Shown here: positions 42,778-50,933 of the stretch, piece after piece
How positions within the stretch are numbered: position 1 is the stretch's first letter
Layout: every line of letters starts with the position of its first letter
From: an uncultured Chitinophagaceae bacterium
GTDB taxonomy: Bacteria > Bacteroidota > Bacteroidia > Chitinophagales > Chitinophagaceae
Reading direction: 5' to 3'
Length of the DNA stretch: 64,000 nt
Assembly: GCA_936908745.1 (NCBI GenBank)
Contig: CAKZFX010000012.1
Coordinates: 62,001-126,000 of the forward strand
Made by a program: the position numbers and the translations under genes
Notes under the pieces: generated by a model
The model's input: the letters and a program-made list of their open reading frames with translations, nothing else
The model's database searches: none
Told to the model about the DNA's origin: nothing

Positions 42778-43275
42778 TTATTTTATTTGTATTTTATCGA
42801 TGAATTTTTGAAATTCATTTTTAATAATTGCGTCAATATTTTCCCTCGTTGCTCCTTCCCGGTACCATTGATGTTCTGAATAGTTTAGATCGTCTTTTGC
42901 AAAATAGAGTGAATAGAAATTTGTATATTCTGCATCCATATCAAGCGTAAGATAAATTTCCTTAAGTTTCTCTAAGGTTTCAAAATAAGTAGCCGGATTT
43001 TGTATAGAAGCATTTATAAGAGAGTGAGCATAGTCTTGTGCGACTTTATTTTTATCTGAATACGACAAATGTAAATCTTGCAAAACTTTATCAGTCAGGT
43101 CCCGCATTTCAAATTGATTGAAAGGCTTTGTTTCACCTGCCAGCATATATAAATTGGCCGATTCGTAACCAGTTTCGATCATTTCAATTGCCCAGTCAAC
43201 AACATTTTCGCCTAACGGTAAATCAAAGGCTTTTTGCATGAGGAGTTTATATGTGGATGGAACAAGAGTAGGCAT
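42778..43275 (-). CDS. Hypothetical protein, 165 residues
   Basis: A soluble, acidic, helical protein without signal peptide (MPTLVPSTYKLLMQKAFDLP, ending FQKFIDKIQIK). I recognise no family with certainty. It belongs to a run of four small minus-strand genes (42778-44544) that includes CPCC and DUF2199 proteins, and its size and composition would fit an immunity or accessory protein, but this is only inferred from company. The gap to the preceding gene is 12 bases, so it is probably the last gene of that operon. Confidence 0.6.
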   Translation of the reverse strand: MPTLVPSTYKLLMQKAFDLPLGENVVDWAIEMIETGYESANLYMLAGETKPFNQFEMRDLTDKVLQDLHLSYSDKNKVAQDYAHSLINASIQNPATYFETLEKLKEIYLTLDMDAEYTNFYSLYFAKDDLNYSEHQWYREGATRENIDAIIKNEFQKFIDKIQIK

Positions 43276-43287
43276 TGATGTTTAAGG

Positions 43288-43683
43288 TTAATTTTCTTTA
43301 CTTATACACAATGGGCCTCCGGGTAGTTCTTCACCTTCAGGAATTTCTTCACAATAAAAAACTATTGAAGCTGTATAACAGTTTTCATCTGTGGAATAAA
43401 TAGTAGCTACAATTCTGTCTCCTTTTTTATTGATGCCATTTTCGACAAGTATAGAATCAAGGGTCATTTCATATTTGCAATCTGTCAGCCATTTTACTTT
43501 CCAAATCATTTGAAGCTGACCGTCAGAATAACTTTTTTGAATGGAATCAGTGCGGACACTCAGTTTTCCAGGAATAGATGGATAATAGAAAGAGCCAGTT
43601 TTAAACTTTTTGCAGTCAATAGCTTGAGAGTTACATGTCGAATGAGACAGAACGGATATCAGAAGCAGTATAGTCAATCGCAT
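43288..43683 (-). CDS. Small secreted or lipoprotein, function unknown
   Basis: A 131-residue protein beginning MRLTILLLISVLSHSTCNSQ, a signal peptide with Cys17 as possible lipid anchor. The mature domain is beta-rich (QMIWKVKWLTDCKYEMTLDS) with several cysteines and ends in PGGPLCISKEN. I chose the ATG at 43681-43683; an upstream start (43701) would add six residues before the signal. It is the third gene of the small-gene run. No family recognised. Confidence 0.6.
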   Translation of the reverse strand: MRLTILLLISVLSHSTCNSQAIDCKKFKTGSFYYPSIPGKLSVRTDSIQKSYSDGQLQMIWKVKWLTDCKYEMTLDSILVENGINKKGDRIVATIYSTDENCYTASIVFYCEEIPEGEELPGGPLCISKEN

Positions 43684-43708
43684 ATTAGGAAAGTTAGTCA
43701 AATAGTAC

Positions 43709-43984
43709 TTATTCTAAGGGTTTCCAGCTTTCGTCATGCTGCTCATCCTTTAACGGTTGTCTCACATTTTTAAGCATTTCTCTTTCACAAGCACCAAATT
43801 CAATAAAATTCTTCTGTCCCTGTCTTAGAGAAACTCTATTTGCTCCTCCTTTATAGTCTGGGTTACTGAATTGAATTGGATCATCTTCCCAAAAACAAAC
43901 CTCGCAAATAGTATATGAACCATTTGGTGGTTCAATAAGCGTTTTATAGCCACAGCAAGGACAGGGAAATTTTGATTCTACCAT
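43709..43984 (-). CDS. CPCC-type cysteine-rich protein
   Basis: A 91-residue protein beginning MVESKFPCPCCGYKTLIEPP. CPCCG, then CEVCFWEDD and NRVSLRQGQKNFIEFGA, are the features of the cysteine-rich CPCC family, where four cysteines probably bind zinc. These small proteins are often found beside polymorphic toxins and in clusters of immunity-like genes. The ATG is chosen because the TTG 12 bases upstream is unlikely. Its start overlaps the DUF2199 stop by seven bases (ATGGTAG), so the two are translationally coupled. Confidence 0.75.
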   Translation of the reverse strand: MVESKFPCPCCGYKTLIEPPNGSYTICEVCFWEDDPIQFSNPDYKGGANRVSLRQGQKNFIEFGACEREMLKNVRQPLKDEQHDESWKPLE

Positions 43985-44544
43985 ATTTTCCACCAAGGCT
44001 TTTTATTGGTTTGTGATGTTTTATTTTCTTCAACTATTTCAAGCATTGTTTTAATACGTTTTTCAGCTTCTTCCTTTGTGATCCCGTTATAATAGTCTCT
44101 GACAAATGGATGGTCAAAGTTTTCATGCGGAACAATTTCAGGTCTTTGGTTTCCTGTTTTGGTGTAAGCCGTCATTGGAATACTTCCATTGAAATCATAT
44201 TCTAAAATGCTATTGGAAAGCCAGCCAAAATAAGTGGTTTCGTGATTTTCATTATTGTAATTTTCTTTATAATCTGTAAAACTTTTTTCGCTTAATGAAA
44301 CCCACAGACCATAGCTAAGATTTTGACAATGATCAACTACTTCTTGTGTAAGCGTACAACGAATAAAACGGTCAGTTTGTTCCGGGTGGTTGATGACACA
44401 AAAGTCTGTATCAAGTTCTGCAATTGTTTCTTTGGCTTCTGGTGATAGATAATCATAATTATCGGGTGACATAAATGCGAGTGCTGGCCATTCGGAATGC
44501 TCTTTGCCGCAGGAGCTGCATATATATTTGCTTTGTGTTGACAT
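43978..44544 (-). CDS. DUF2199 family protein
   Basis: A 188-residue cytoplasmic protein. The N-terminal YICSSCGKEHSEWPALAFMS has a CxxC pair and leads into the DUF2199 pattern (DTDFCVINHPEQTDRFIRCT, LSYGLWVSLSEKSF, YFGWLSN). Function is unknown; such proteins also turn up near toxin-immunity loci. It is the first gene of the four-gene run and has 269 bases upstream before carA on the other strand. Confidence 0.78.
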   Translation of the reverse strand: MSTQSKYICSSCGKEHSEWPALAFMSPDNYDYLSPEAKETIAELDTDFCVINHPEQTDRFIRCTLTQEVVDHCQNLSYGLWVSLSEKSFTDYKENYNNENHETTYFGWLSNSILEYDFNGSIPMTAYTKTGNQRPEIVPHENFDHPFVRDYYNGITKEEAEKRIKTMLEIVEENKTSQTNKKPWWKIW

Positions 44545-44600
44545 TGAAAAAAAATCTATTAACTAATATATCGTCAGATGTTGCCAGTAAATTTATAGTA

Positions 44601-44711
44601 TTATCTGCTACTATTATCCCTGCCCGGCAGCGAACTGAACCCTGAAGAGAGCGTCCCCGATATACATCGGGGCAGGCGCAAGGGACGATGATAGTAGCAC
44701 CGCAGCCAGGT
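44601..44711 (+). repeat. GATAGTA-core interspersed element, copy 3
   Basis: The left part has ATCTGCTACTATTATCCCTG, then GCAGCGAACTGAACCCTGAA and GAGAGCGT. A CCCCGAT-ATAC-ATCGGGG palindrome lies at 44655-44672. The right part, GGCAGGCGCAAGGGACGATG followed by ATAGTAGCACCGCAGCCAGG, aligns with the cores at 8033 and 14704. TGCTACTATTATCCCT and AGGGACGATGATAGTAGCA are inverse ends, so the unit can fold as one hairpin. Confidence 0.62.
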
Positions 44712-44763
44712 ACAAAGTGGATAACACCTGTAAAAAACTCCCCGAAAATCCACTCCACCACCG

Positions 44764-44771
44764 TACATTTG
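44764..44771 (+). promoter_or_regulatory. -7 promoter box before carA
   Basis: TACATTTG matches TAnnTTTG exactly, 42 bases before the chosen carA start. It supports the start at 44814 over the upstream one at 44688, which would lie before the promoter. Confidence 0.65.
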
Positions 44772-44813
44772 CGCAATTTGTCCCCCGCCGTAAAAGGGGA
44801 CGGAAAGAAGAAA

Positions 44814-45929
44814 ATGCCTGATCAATCTACACCTGCTGTTCCCGCTGTTTTATTGTTGGCCGACGGTTCTGTCCACCACGGACAGGCATTTGGTGCCATT
44901 GGCACCACCACCGGAGAGCTTTGTTTTAATACCGGCATGACCGGCTACCAAGAAGTGTTTACCGACCCCAGCTATTTCGGGCAGATCCTGATCATGAACA
45001 GTGCGCATATAGGCAACTATGGTGTGAAAGATGAAGATATTGAAAGCGACAGCGTGAAGATCAGCGGGCTGATCGGCCGCAACCTCGAAGAAACATACAG
45101 CCGTAAACTGGCGCAAGGATCGCTGAACGAATACCTGAAAAAGAATGGTATCGTGTCTATCGAAGGTGTGGACACCCGTGCGCTGGTGGCGCAGGTGCGT
45201 ACACAAGGCGCTATGAACTGTATTATTTCTTCCGAGATCACCGATATAGAAGAGTTGAAAAAAAGACTGGCCGCTACTCCGAATATGGACGGTCTTGAAC
45301 TGGCGAGCAAAGTGAGTACAACGACGACTTACGAGTTGGGCGATAAAGATGCTGATATCCGTATCGCCGTGATGGATTATGGTGTCAAGAAAAATATCCT
45401 GAACTGCATGGTGGAAAGAGGAGCCTATGTAAAAGTGTTCCCGGCCAAAACGCCGCTGGAAGAAGTGAACCAGTTTCAGCCGCATGGTTATTTTATTTCC
45501 AATGGCCCCGGCGATCCGGCCCCGATGGATTATGCAGTGAGCACATTGAAACAAATTTTGAAAGAAGAGAAACCAGTGTTTGGCATTTGCCTTGGCCACC
45601 AGTTGCTGGCGCTGGCCAATGATATACCTACCTTTAAAATGCACCACGGCCATCGTGGGCTGAACCACCCGGTGAAGAATTTGGTGACAGGCCGGTCAGA
45701 GATCACGACGCAAAACCATGGTTTTGGTGTTGACCCCGAAGCAGTGAAAAAAGCCGATCATATTGAGATCACACACGTAAACCTGAACGACCAGAGCATT
45801 GAAGGCATTCGTGTAAAAGGTAAACCGGCTTTTTCGGTACAGTATCACCCGGAAGCGACACCCGGCCCGCATGACAGCCGTTATTTGTTTGATGAGTTTA
45901 TTGCGTTGATTAAGGAGAATAAGAATTAA
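44814..45929 (+). CDS. carA: Carbamoyl-phosphate synthase small subunit
   Basis: A 371-residue glutaminase subunit that passes ammonia to CarB for carbamoyl phosphate (arginine and pyrimidine synthesis). The N-terminal domain has LCFNTGMTGYQEVFTDPSY; the C-terminal class I amidotransferase domain has GICLGHQLLAL (nucleophile Cys259) and YHPEATPGPHDS (His/Glu). I start at 44814 because the promoter box at 44764 lies just upstream and the first beta strand begins at AVLLLADGS. carB is not adjacent. In many Bacteroidota carA follows rplQ; here it stands alone. Confidence 0.95.
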   Translation: MPDQSTPAVPAVLLLADGSVHHGQAFGAIGTTTGELCFNTGMTGYQEVFTDPSYFGQILIMNSAHIGNYGVKDEDIESDSVKISGLIGRNLEETYSRKLAQGSLNEYLKKNGIVSIEGVDTRALVAQVRTQGAMNCIISSEITDIEELKKRLAATPNMDGLELASKVSTTTTYELGDKDADIRIAVMDYGVKKNILNCMVERGAYVKVFPAKTPLEEVNQFQPHGYFISNGPGDPAPMDYAVSTLKQILKEEKPVFGICLGHQLLALANDIPTFKMHHGHRGLNHPVKNLVTGRSEITTQNHGFGVDPEAVKKADHIEITHVNLNDQSIEGIRVKGKPAFSVQYHPEATPGPHDSRYLFDEFIALIKENKN

Positions 45930-46048
45930 TGTGAGAATGTGGGAGTGTAGGAATGTGAGAAATTAATACATAGCCACAGAGGTTCGCAGAGGAACAGAGA
46001 TACACAGAGAATCTCTGCGGTCCTCCTGACCTCCGTGGTCAGTGGCCT
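45930..46048. repeat. GTGAGAATG word array plus CACAGAG inverted repeat
   Basis: 45930-45963 has GTGAGAATGTGGGAGTGTAG and GAATGTGAG, starting right after the carA stop and sharing words with 12508. 45968-46048 is a CACAGAG-type pair: AGCCACAGAGGTTCGCAGAG and AACAGAGATACACAGAG, then TCTCTGCGG and CCTCCGTGGTCAGTGGCC. Confidence 0.68.
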
Positions 46049-46054
46049 TAAAAA

Positions 46055-46588
46055 ATGTTTCCTCTATTAGATACCAACCGTTTTGCATTGCAACAGATCG
46101 TTGCAGATGACCAGTCTTTTATTTTCAAAGGGCTTAGTCACCCCCAGGTGATACCTTTTTATGGTGTTTGGTATGATACATTTGAAGATACTATAACACA
46201 GATGGATTGGTACGATAGTTTGCTGGCAGATAAAACAGGCTGCTGGTGGAAAATCGTTGACAAAGCGACCGGCGAACGGGTTGGCGCTTGCGGCATAAAT
46301 ACTTATCAATCGCAACATGAAAAAGCAGAGCTGGGTTACTGGCTGCTGCCGGAATATTGGGGCAAAGGCATTATGCAGGAAGTGATGCCGGTAGTGCTGG
46401 CGCATTTATTTGCTGAATGGAAGTTGCACAGATTGGAAGCCGTCGTGGAAGAAGGCAATGATGCAAGCAGTAAATTATTGGACAAACTTGGATTTGTGTA
46501 CGAAGGAACGTTGCGGGATGCGGAAATTAAGAAAGGAAAACGGATCAGTTTGCGGATGTATAGCTTGCTGAAAGAGGGACAGGTGTAA
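46055..46588 (+). CDS. GNAT acetyltransferase (RimJ/RimL-like)
   Basis: A 177-residue N-acetyltransferase of the RimJ/RimL branch, which acetylates protein N-termini or small amines. ELGYWLLPEYWGKGIMQEVM is the acetyl-CoA pyrophosphate-binding loop; DKLGFVYEGTLRDAEIKKGK is the conserved C-terminal strand. The substrate cannot be predicted. It lies 125 bases after carA, behind a repeat cluster, on the same strand. Confidence 0.88.
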   Translation: MFPLLDTNRFALQQIVADDQSFIFKGLSHPQVIPFYGVWYDTFEDTITQMDWYDSLLADKTGCWWKIVDKATGERVGACGINTYQSQHEKAELGYWLLPEYWGKGIMQEVMPVVLAHLFAEWKLHRLEAVVEEGNDASSKLLDKLGFVYEGTLRDAEIKKGKRISLRMYSLLKEGQV

Positions 46589-46624
46589 AATACAAAGTTA
46601 CGAAATTCCTGGTTTTTGGTTTTT

Positions 46625-46835
46625 TTTCACCGCAGAGAGCAGAGCAACAAGAGATTACGCAGAGGGAGAGATTTAACCGCTAAGGCGCAATGACGCAAAG
46701 GATATCTTACTATTCTTAATGCCTTAATGGTTGCTATTTTCTTTGTGTTTCTTAGTGGCTTTGTGGGAAATTCTTTTAGTTGCGGAGAGCTTGTATTATC
46801 TGCGTTCATCTGCGAGATCTGCGGGAAATTTTTTC
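46625..46835. repeat. CGCAGAG/CTGCGG inverted repeat cluster
   Basis: TTCACCGCAGAGAGCAGAGC, ATTACGCAGAGGG, CCGCTAAGGCGCAATGACGC and AAAGG on the left; CCTTTGTGTTTCTTAGTGGC-type words, then TTGCGGAGAG, TCTGCGTTCATCTGCGAGAT and CTGCGGG on the right. At least two nested imperfect hairpins can form. It fills the gap between the acetyltransferase and aroQ. Confidence 0.65.
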
Positions 46836-46850
46836 ATTTATCTTTACTAC

Positions 46851-47288
46851 ATGAACATTTCCATCATCAACGGCCCCAACCTCAACCTGCTGGGCAAGCG
46901 GGAAACCACTGTTTATGGCTCACAGTCATTTGATGAGTTTTTGGCTGCGTTGAAAGTTAAATACCCTAACGTTCATATCCATTATTTTCAAAGTAACGTG
47001 GAAGGTGAACTGGTGAGCGAATTGCAACGGGTGGGCTTTGAAGCGGATGGTATTGTGTTCAATCCCGGTGGCTACACACATACTTCTGTGGCGATCGGTG
47101 ATGCGATTGCGGCCATTACATCACCGGTGGTGGAAGTGCATATCTCCAATGTGCATGCAAGAGAAGACTTCCGTAAAATATCTCATGTCAGCGCCAAAGC
47201 GGCAGGCAGCATTTTTGGTTTAGGACTGAAAGGTTATGAACTTGCGATTGATTATTTGATCTCGCTGGAACCAACGAATGCGCTTTAA
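46851..47288 (+). CDS. aroQ: Type II 3-dehydroquinate dehydratase
   Basis: A 145-residue dodecameric enzyme of the shikimate pathway (3-dehydroquinate to 3-dehydroshikimate). NGPNLNLLGKRETTVYG holds Arg17 and catalytic Tyr22; FNPGGYTHTSVAIGDAI and HISNVHAREDFR hold the other active-site residues. I start at 46851 because the frame further upstream reads through repeat DNA. Its stop codon overlaps that of the convergent gene at 47285 by three to four bases. No other aro gene is near. Confidence 0.95.
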   Translation: MNISIINGPNLNLLGKRETTVYGSQSFDEFLAALKVKYPNVHIHYFQSNVEGELVSELQRVGFEADGIVFNPGGYTHTSVAIGDAIAAITSPVVEVHISNVHAREDFRKISHVSAKAAGSIFGLGLKGYELAIDYLISLEPTNAL

Positions 47289-48040
47289 TAAAGGGCCCAA
47301 TTGATCACCAAAGTCCCGGCGATTATTGCTATGACAGCAACTGTTAACGCAAACTGAACATTTTGTTGCGTTACTTTTAATACCTGCCGGGTTTGCCGGT
47401 AAAACAGGATGACTAATATTCCTGCTACAAACAAAAGATACAGAGTAGTAAGAATTTTGAGTTTTGTGCCTGAATAATCTCCATATTTTAAAACAACAAC
47501 CCATGTGTTGTACAGGCAATAAGCCACTTCAATGGATTTGCCAATAGCGGATAATATCCAGCCGGTTTTGTTACGCACTGACAGTAAGTAAATAACTATC
47601 GGCGTTGATATCAATTGCAACAGCATTATACCTGTGAAAAGGAAGCTGATCTGTCCAAGGTAATCGGTATTGAAAGTATAATAAGTGGTTTTAGCCCTGT
47701 CAGGGAAAAGCGAGATATAGTAAAATGCAAGTACAACCTGCAAAAAGAAAATAAGGTAATTGTCCTGTTTTACCAATGATGGTTTTCGGACGAGTGCACG
47801 TAATTCAAAGAACAGTGCATATTTCTTTTCAAGAACTTCCTGCTTCCTGTGTTTTTCAAAAAAATCGTTCAACGATTCTGTCTTGACACTGTCTTTTTCT
47901 TTTTCAACATCGGTGCGTCCTGAAAGAATGTCTTTGATAACCACGATAGCTTCCGGCCGGTAATCTTCCCGCTTCTCTATTATCTTCAATAAATCCTTTG
48001 TACTATGATTTGAATAATAATCCTTGAAATTAAAATCCAT
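47285..48040 (-). CDS. Multi-pass membrane protein, function unknown
   Basis: A 251-residue protein. The first 90 residues are soluble (YYSNHSTKDLLKIIEKREDY, then a Lys/Glu-rich helix), followed by four or five membrane segments (about residues 93-112, 128-150, 160-180, 194-213, 228-247). The N-terminal motif 'ST..LL.I...R..Y.PEA' occurs in other Bacteroidota membrane proteins. It converges on aroQ with overlapping stops. A small membrane protein gene lies 12 bases beyond its start on the same strand. Confidence 0.65.
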   Translation of the reverse strand: MDFNFKDYYSNHSTKDLLKIIEKREDYRPEAIVVIKDILSGRTDVEKEKDSVKTESLNDFFEKHRKQEVLEKKYALFFELRALVRKPSLVKQDNYLIFFLQVVLAFYYISLFPDRAKTTYYTFNTDYLGQISFLFTGIMLLQLISTPIVIYLLSVRNKTGWILSAIGKSIEVAYCLYNTWVVVLKYGDYSGTKLKILTTLYLLFVAGILVILFYRQTRQVLKVTQQNVQFALTVAVIAIIAGTLVINWALY

Positions 48041-48052
48041 AGACAGCTGTCG

Positions 48053-48232
48053 TTATTTTTTTGTCTTTGACTTAGGCTTTTTCCGGTCAGCATAGCCAAT
48101 CCATGTAAACAATGCCATCATGCCCAGCATTAAGTAAGCAAATCCTTTTTCACCCTTACCCCAATCAGATGAAACCGTGAGGAAGTAAACAAAAAGTGAA
48201 ACAAGGACTATAATGGCGATGTAGTATTTCAT
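48053..48232 (-). CDS. Small two-segment membrane protein (59 residues)
   Basis: A short frame encoding MKYYIAIIVLVSLFVYFLTV, a polar turn (SSDWGKGEKG), a second hydrophobic stretch (FAYLMLGMMALFTWIGYA) and a Lys-rich end (DRKKPKSKTKK). The ATG lies at 48230-48232, six bases after the stop of the sortilin-like gene, and its own stop is 12 bases before the start of the next membrane protein gene, so it fits in the operon. No family recognised; the positive-inside tail argues that it is real. Confidence 0.6.
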   Translation of the reverse strand: MKYYIAIIVLVSLFVYFLTVSSDWGKGEKGFAYLMLGMMALFTWIGYADRKKPKSKTKK

Positions 48233-48238
48233 AACCGG

Positions 48239-50863
48239 TTAATCTCTCATTCCAGGTTCGGCCTCTTCATCCTCCTCTTCATCACGGGCTGGCTTTTTCT
48301 TAGGTGCTGGTTTCTTTTTCAGCCAATCGGGATCTTTTTTGATGCCCTGCACATCTTCCAGTTTGCTGACATATAAACTACGGCCATGTGTGCCGATCAC
48401 CATTTCATTATCTCTTTGCTGGATGGCAATATCATGTACCGCCACTGATTTTGGTAAACCGCCATTCCACAACATAAAGCTTTGGCCACGGTCAAAACTT
48501 ACATAAAGGCCGCCGTCTGTACCCACGTACAAAATATTTTCATCTCTTGGGTCTTCTTTTACCACGTTGATTGGCTCCATTGGTAAATCTTTGCCTATGG
48601 CTGACCATGTAGCGCCATAATCATCGCTTATATAGAGGTAAGGCGCAAAATGGTCGTAGCGATAACCGTTGAGCGAAGCATAGATTCTTGCCTCTTTATA
48701 TTGCGAAGCCGTAACACGGCTTACCCAGAGTTTATTTGTATTGAGTTTCTGTTCGGTTGTTTTGGACTTTGGAATTTTGTTTTTGGGATTTGTCTCAGCC
48801 GCATTCAATTGCTCCCAGGTAGAACCGGCATCGTATGAACGATAAATGTTTCCATCATCGCTGCCGGTATAAAGCAAGCCAAAACGAAGCGGTGATTCGC
48901 TAATCGTGGTCAGTGTGCCGTAAGGAACATTGCCATGTACTTTACCAGCCGTCAGGTCGCTGCTCATTGCGATCATCGTATCGCCCTTATTTAATGAACG
49001 ATAAATACGATTGCTGCCATAGTACAATACATCCTGGTTATGTTTGCTCAAGAGTATCGGTGTTTGCCAGTTAAAGCGCAACGGTTTTTCACCCAACTCA
49101 TGTTGCGGGCGGATAAAGCGTTGCATGCCTTTGTCTTTGTTGTAACGTGCATAAGCGCCAAACTGCCAGCCGGAGTAAACGGTTGCATTGTCTCTTGTAT
49201 CCACCTGCGCCTGCATACCATCGCCACCATTGATGCGTTTGTGTGCATATTCACCATCATCCACCCAACCCACGTTTTCACGATGCGTGGAAGGTCCCCA
49301 CCAGCTTCCGTTGTCCTGCAAACCGCCATATACATTATAAGGCTTTGCGTCGTCCACGGTGATAGAATAGTATTGTCCAACGGCAGGTGTATTGGCCTTA
49401 AACCAGTTGTCGCCGTTGTCATAAGAAATATTTACGCCACCATCGTTGCCATTGATGATATGCGAATCTTTTGCAGGGTTTACCCACAACGCATGGTGAT
49501 CAGGGTGCACATTTCCTTTATCAATATTTTTAAAGCTTTTACCGCCATCTGTTGATACCTGTGCATAGAAACCCAGAATATACACTTTGTCGGGATTGGA
49601 ATAGGAAGTATAAATTTTGGCAAAGTAGTAACCGTAAGTGCTGAAAATGCTCAACGGTTTTTCATTTGTTTTTTTCCATGTCAAACCGGCGTCTTCGCTT
49701 TTATATACTTCACAACCGGCAATGCCTGTGTTTTGAAATCCATCATCGGTATCTAAAAAATCCCATAAGGAGGTCGGCGGTATTTTACCCGTTGCCACCA
49801 TTTCTTTCACCGCGGCGCCGTTGTATTTTCTTGGAAAACCATTTTTACGTAAGAAGGTATCAATCAAATTTGTTTTCAACGCAGCGAACTGCTCTTTGCT
49901 GATCGACTTAAAATCTTCTTTTTTATATAGTGAATCATTCTTCTTTTCGGCCGCTGGTTTAGGTGTATTGTTATCAACCACCGCCCATACGATGTTTGGA
50001 TTTTTGGGATAAACAGCTACGCCGATACGACCGATTTTATCACCTGTCATAAAACCGGAACCGGCAGGCGAAACGAGTTTCCATGTGTCACCGCCATCGT
50101 TGCTTTTATAAATGCCGCTTGTTTTACCGCTTTCTTCAAATTTCCATGCACGGCGTACACGATACCACATAGCCGCATAGAGTTCGTTGGGATTGGAAGG
50201 GTTGATGTCGATGTCCACGCAACCGGTATTATCATCCACAAACAAGGTTTGTTTCCATGTTTTGCCACCATCGGTTGTTTTATACAATCCTCTTTCTTTA
50301 TTCGGTGAATACAAATGTCCCAATGCTGCCACCCATGCGATATTGTTATCAGTAGGGTGCAGTTGAATTTTGCCGATATGATGCGATTCCGGCAAGCCGG
50401 CGTATTCCCAGGTTTTACCGTTGTCAGCGGTTTTATAAATACCCATACCAGCATAAGAAGAACGGCTGCTGTTGACCTCACCCGTGCCTACCCAGATGGT
50501 TTTTGTTTCCCAGTTCACCGCAATGTCGCCGATAAACAGCATATCAAGGCTGTCCATCAATGGCGTAAAGCTCTGGCCGTTGTTGGTGGTATGCCACAGG
50601 CCTCCGCTGGCGTAGGCCACGTAAAATTCTGTCGGATCGGCCGGGTTCACGTCCAGGTCCACCACACGGCCACTCATAATCGTGGGTCCCATGCTGCGGA
50701 ATTTCACCTCATTCAGCACGGAACGTTGCTCCAGTTTTTTACGTTGTTCGGTGACTTTGAGGCGTTCTGCCGCAGGCGTGGCAGCGGGTTGGGCTGCAAC
50801 GAGTTGAAAAAGGCATATAACAGGCAGAAAACCAGCGCATAGTTTTTTTAACAGCTGTGACAT
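48239..50863 (-). CDS. Secreted sortilin/VPS10-like beta-propeller protein
   Basis: An 874-residue protein. A hydrophobic N-terminal segment (LLKKLCAGFLPVICLFQLVA) is the signal peptide. The rest consists of BNR/Asp-box repeats: KTADNGKTWEY, KTTDGGKTWKQ, KSNDGGDTWKL, KSEDAGLTWKK, RSYDAGSTWEQ and ISDDYGATWSA. These build one or two beta-propellers, as in proteins annotated as VPS10/sortilin or exo-sialidase-like glycosyl hydrolases; enzymatic activity is not proven. The C-terminus is a Lys/Pro/Glu-rich tail (KKKPAPKKKPARDEEEDEE). Probably exported to the periplasm or cell surface. Confidence 0.85.
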   Translation of the reverse strand: MSQLLKKLCAGFLPVICLFQLVAAQPAATPAAERLKVTEQRKKLEQRSVLNEVKFRSMGPTIMSGRVVDLDVNPADPTEFYVAYASGGLWHTTNNGQSFTPLMDSLDMLFIGDIAVNWETKTIWVGTGEVNSSRSSYAGMGIYKTADNGKTWEYAGLPESHHIGKIQLHPTDNNIAWVAALGHLYSPNKERGLYKTTDGGKTWKQTLFVDDNTGCVDIDINPSNPNELYAAMWYRVRRAWKFEESGKTSGIYKSNDGGDTWKLVSPAGSGFMTGDKIGRIGVAVYPKNPNIVWAVVDNNTPKPAAEKKNDSLYKKEDFKSISKEQFAALKTNLIDTFLRKNGFPRKYNGAAVKEMVATGKIPPTSLWDFLDTDDGFQNTGIAGCEVYKSEDAGLTWKKTNEKPLSIFSTYGYYFAKIYTSYSNPDKVYILGFYAQVSTDGGKSFKNIDKGNVHPDHHALWVNPAKDSHIINGNDGGVNISYDNGDNWFKANTPAVGQYYSITVDDAKPYNVYGGLQDNGSWWGPSTHRENVGWVDDGEYAHKRINGGDGMQAQVDTRDNATVYSGWQFGAYARYNKDKGMQRFIRPQHELGEKPLRFNWQTPILLSKHNQDVLYYGSNRIYRSLNKGDTMIAMSSDLTAGKVHGNVPYGTLTTISESPLRFGLLYTGSDDGNIYRSYDAGSTWEQLNAAETNPKNKIPKSKTTEQKLNTNKLWVSRVTASQYKEARIYASLNGYRYDHFAPYLYISDDYGATWSAIGKDLPMEPINVVKEDPRDENILYVGTDGGLYVSFDRGQSFMLWNGGLPKSVAVHDIAIQQRDNEMVIGTHGRSLYVSKLEDVQGIKKDPDWLKKKPAPKKKPARDEEEDEEAEPGMRD

Positions 50864-50933
50864 AAAAGCAGTGAATATTCGTTAGTAAATTGCATCAGCT
50901 ATGAGCCGATGTGGCTATCAAACTTACTAAACT

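Noticed and set aside
44688..44813. Upstream start for carA
   Set aside because: It would precede the exact -7 promoter box at 44764 and add about 40 residues from the repeat region.
44850..45668. Long open frame of 272 codons on the minus strand opposite carA
   Set aside because: It lies entirely inside the clearly coding carA gene and shows no protein family features; it is an antisense shadow.
46731..46850. Upstream extension of aroQ
   Set aside because: The extra 40 residues are encoded by CTGCGG-type repeat DNA, and AroQ starts naturally at MNISIINGPN.
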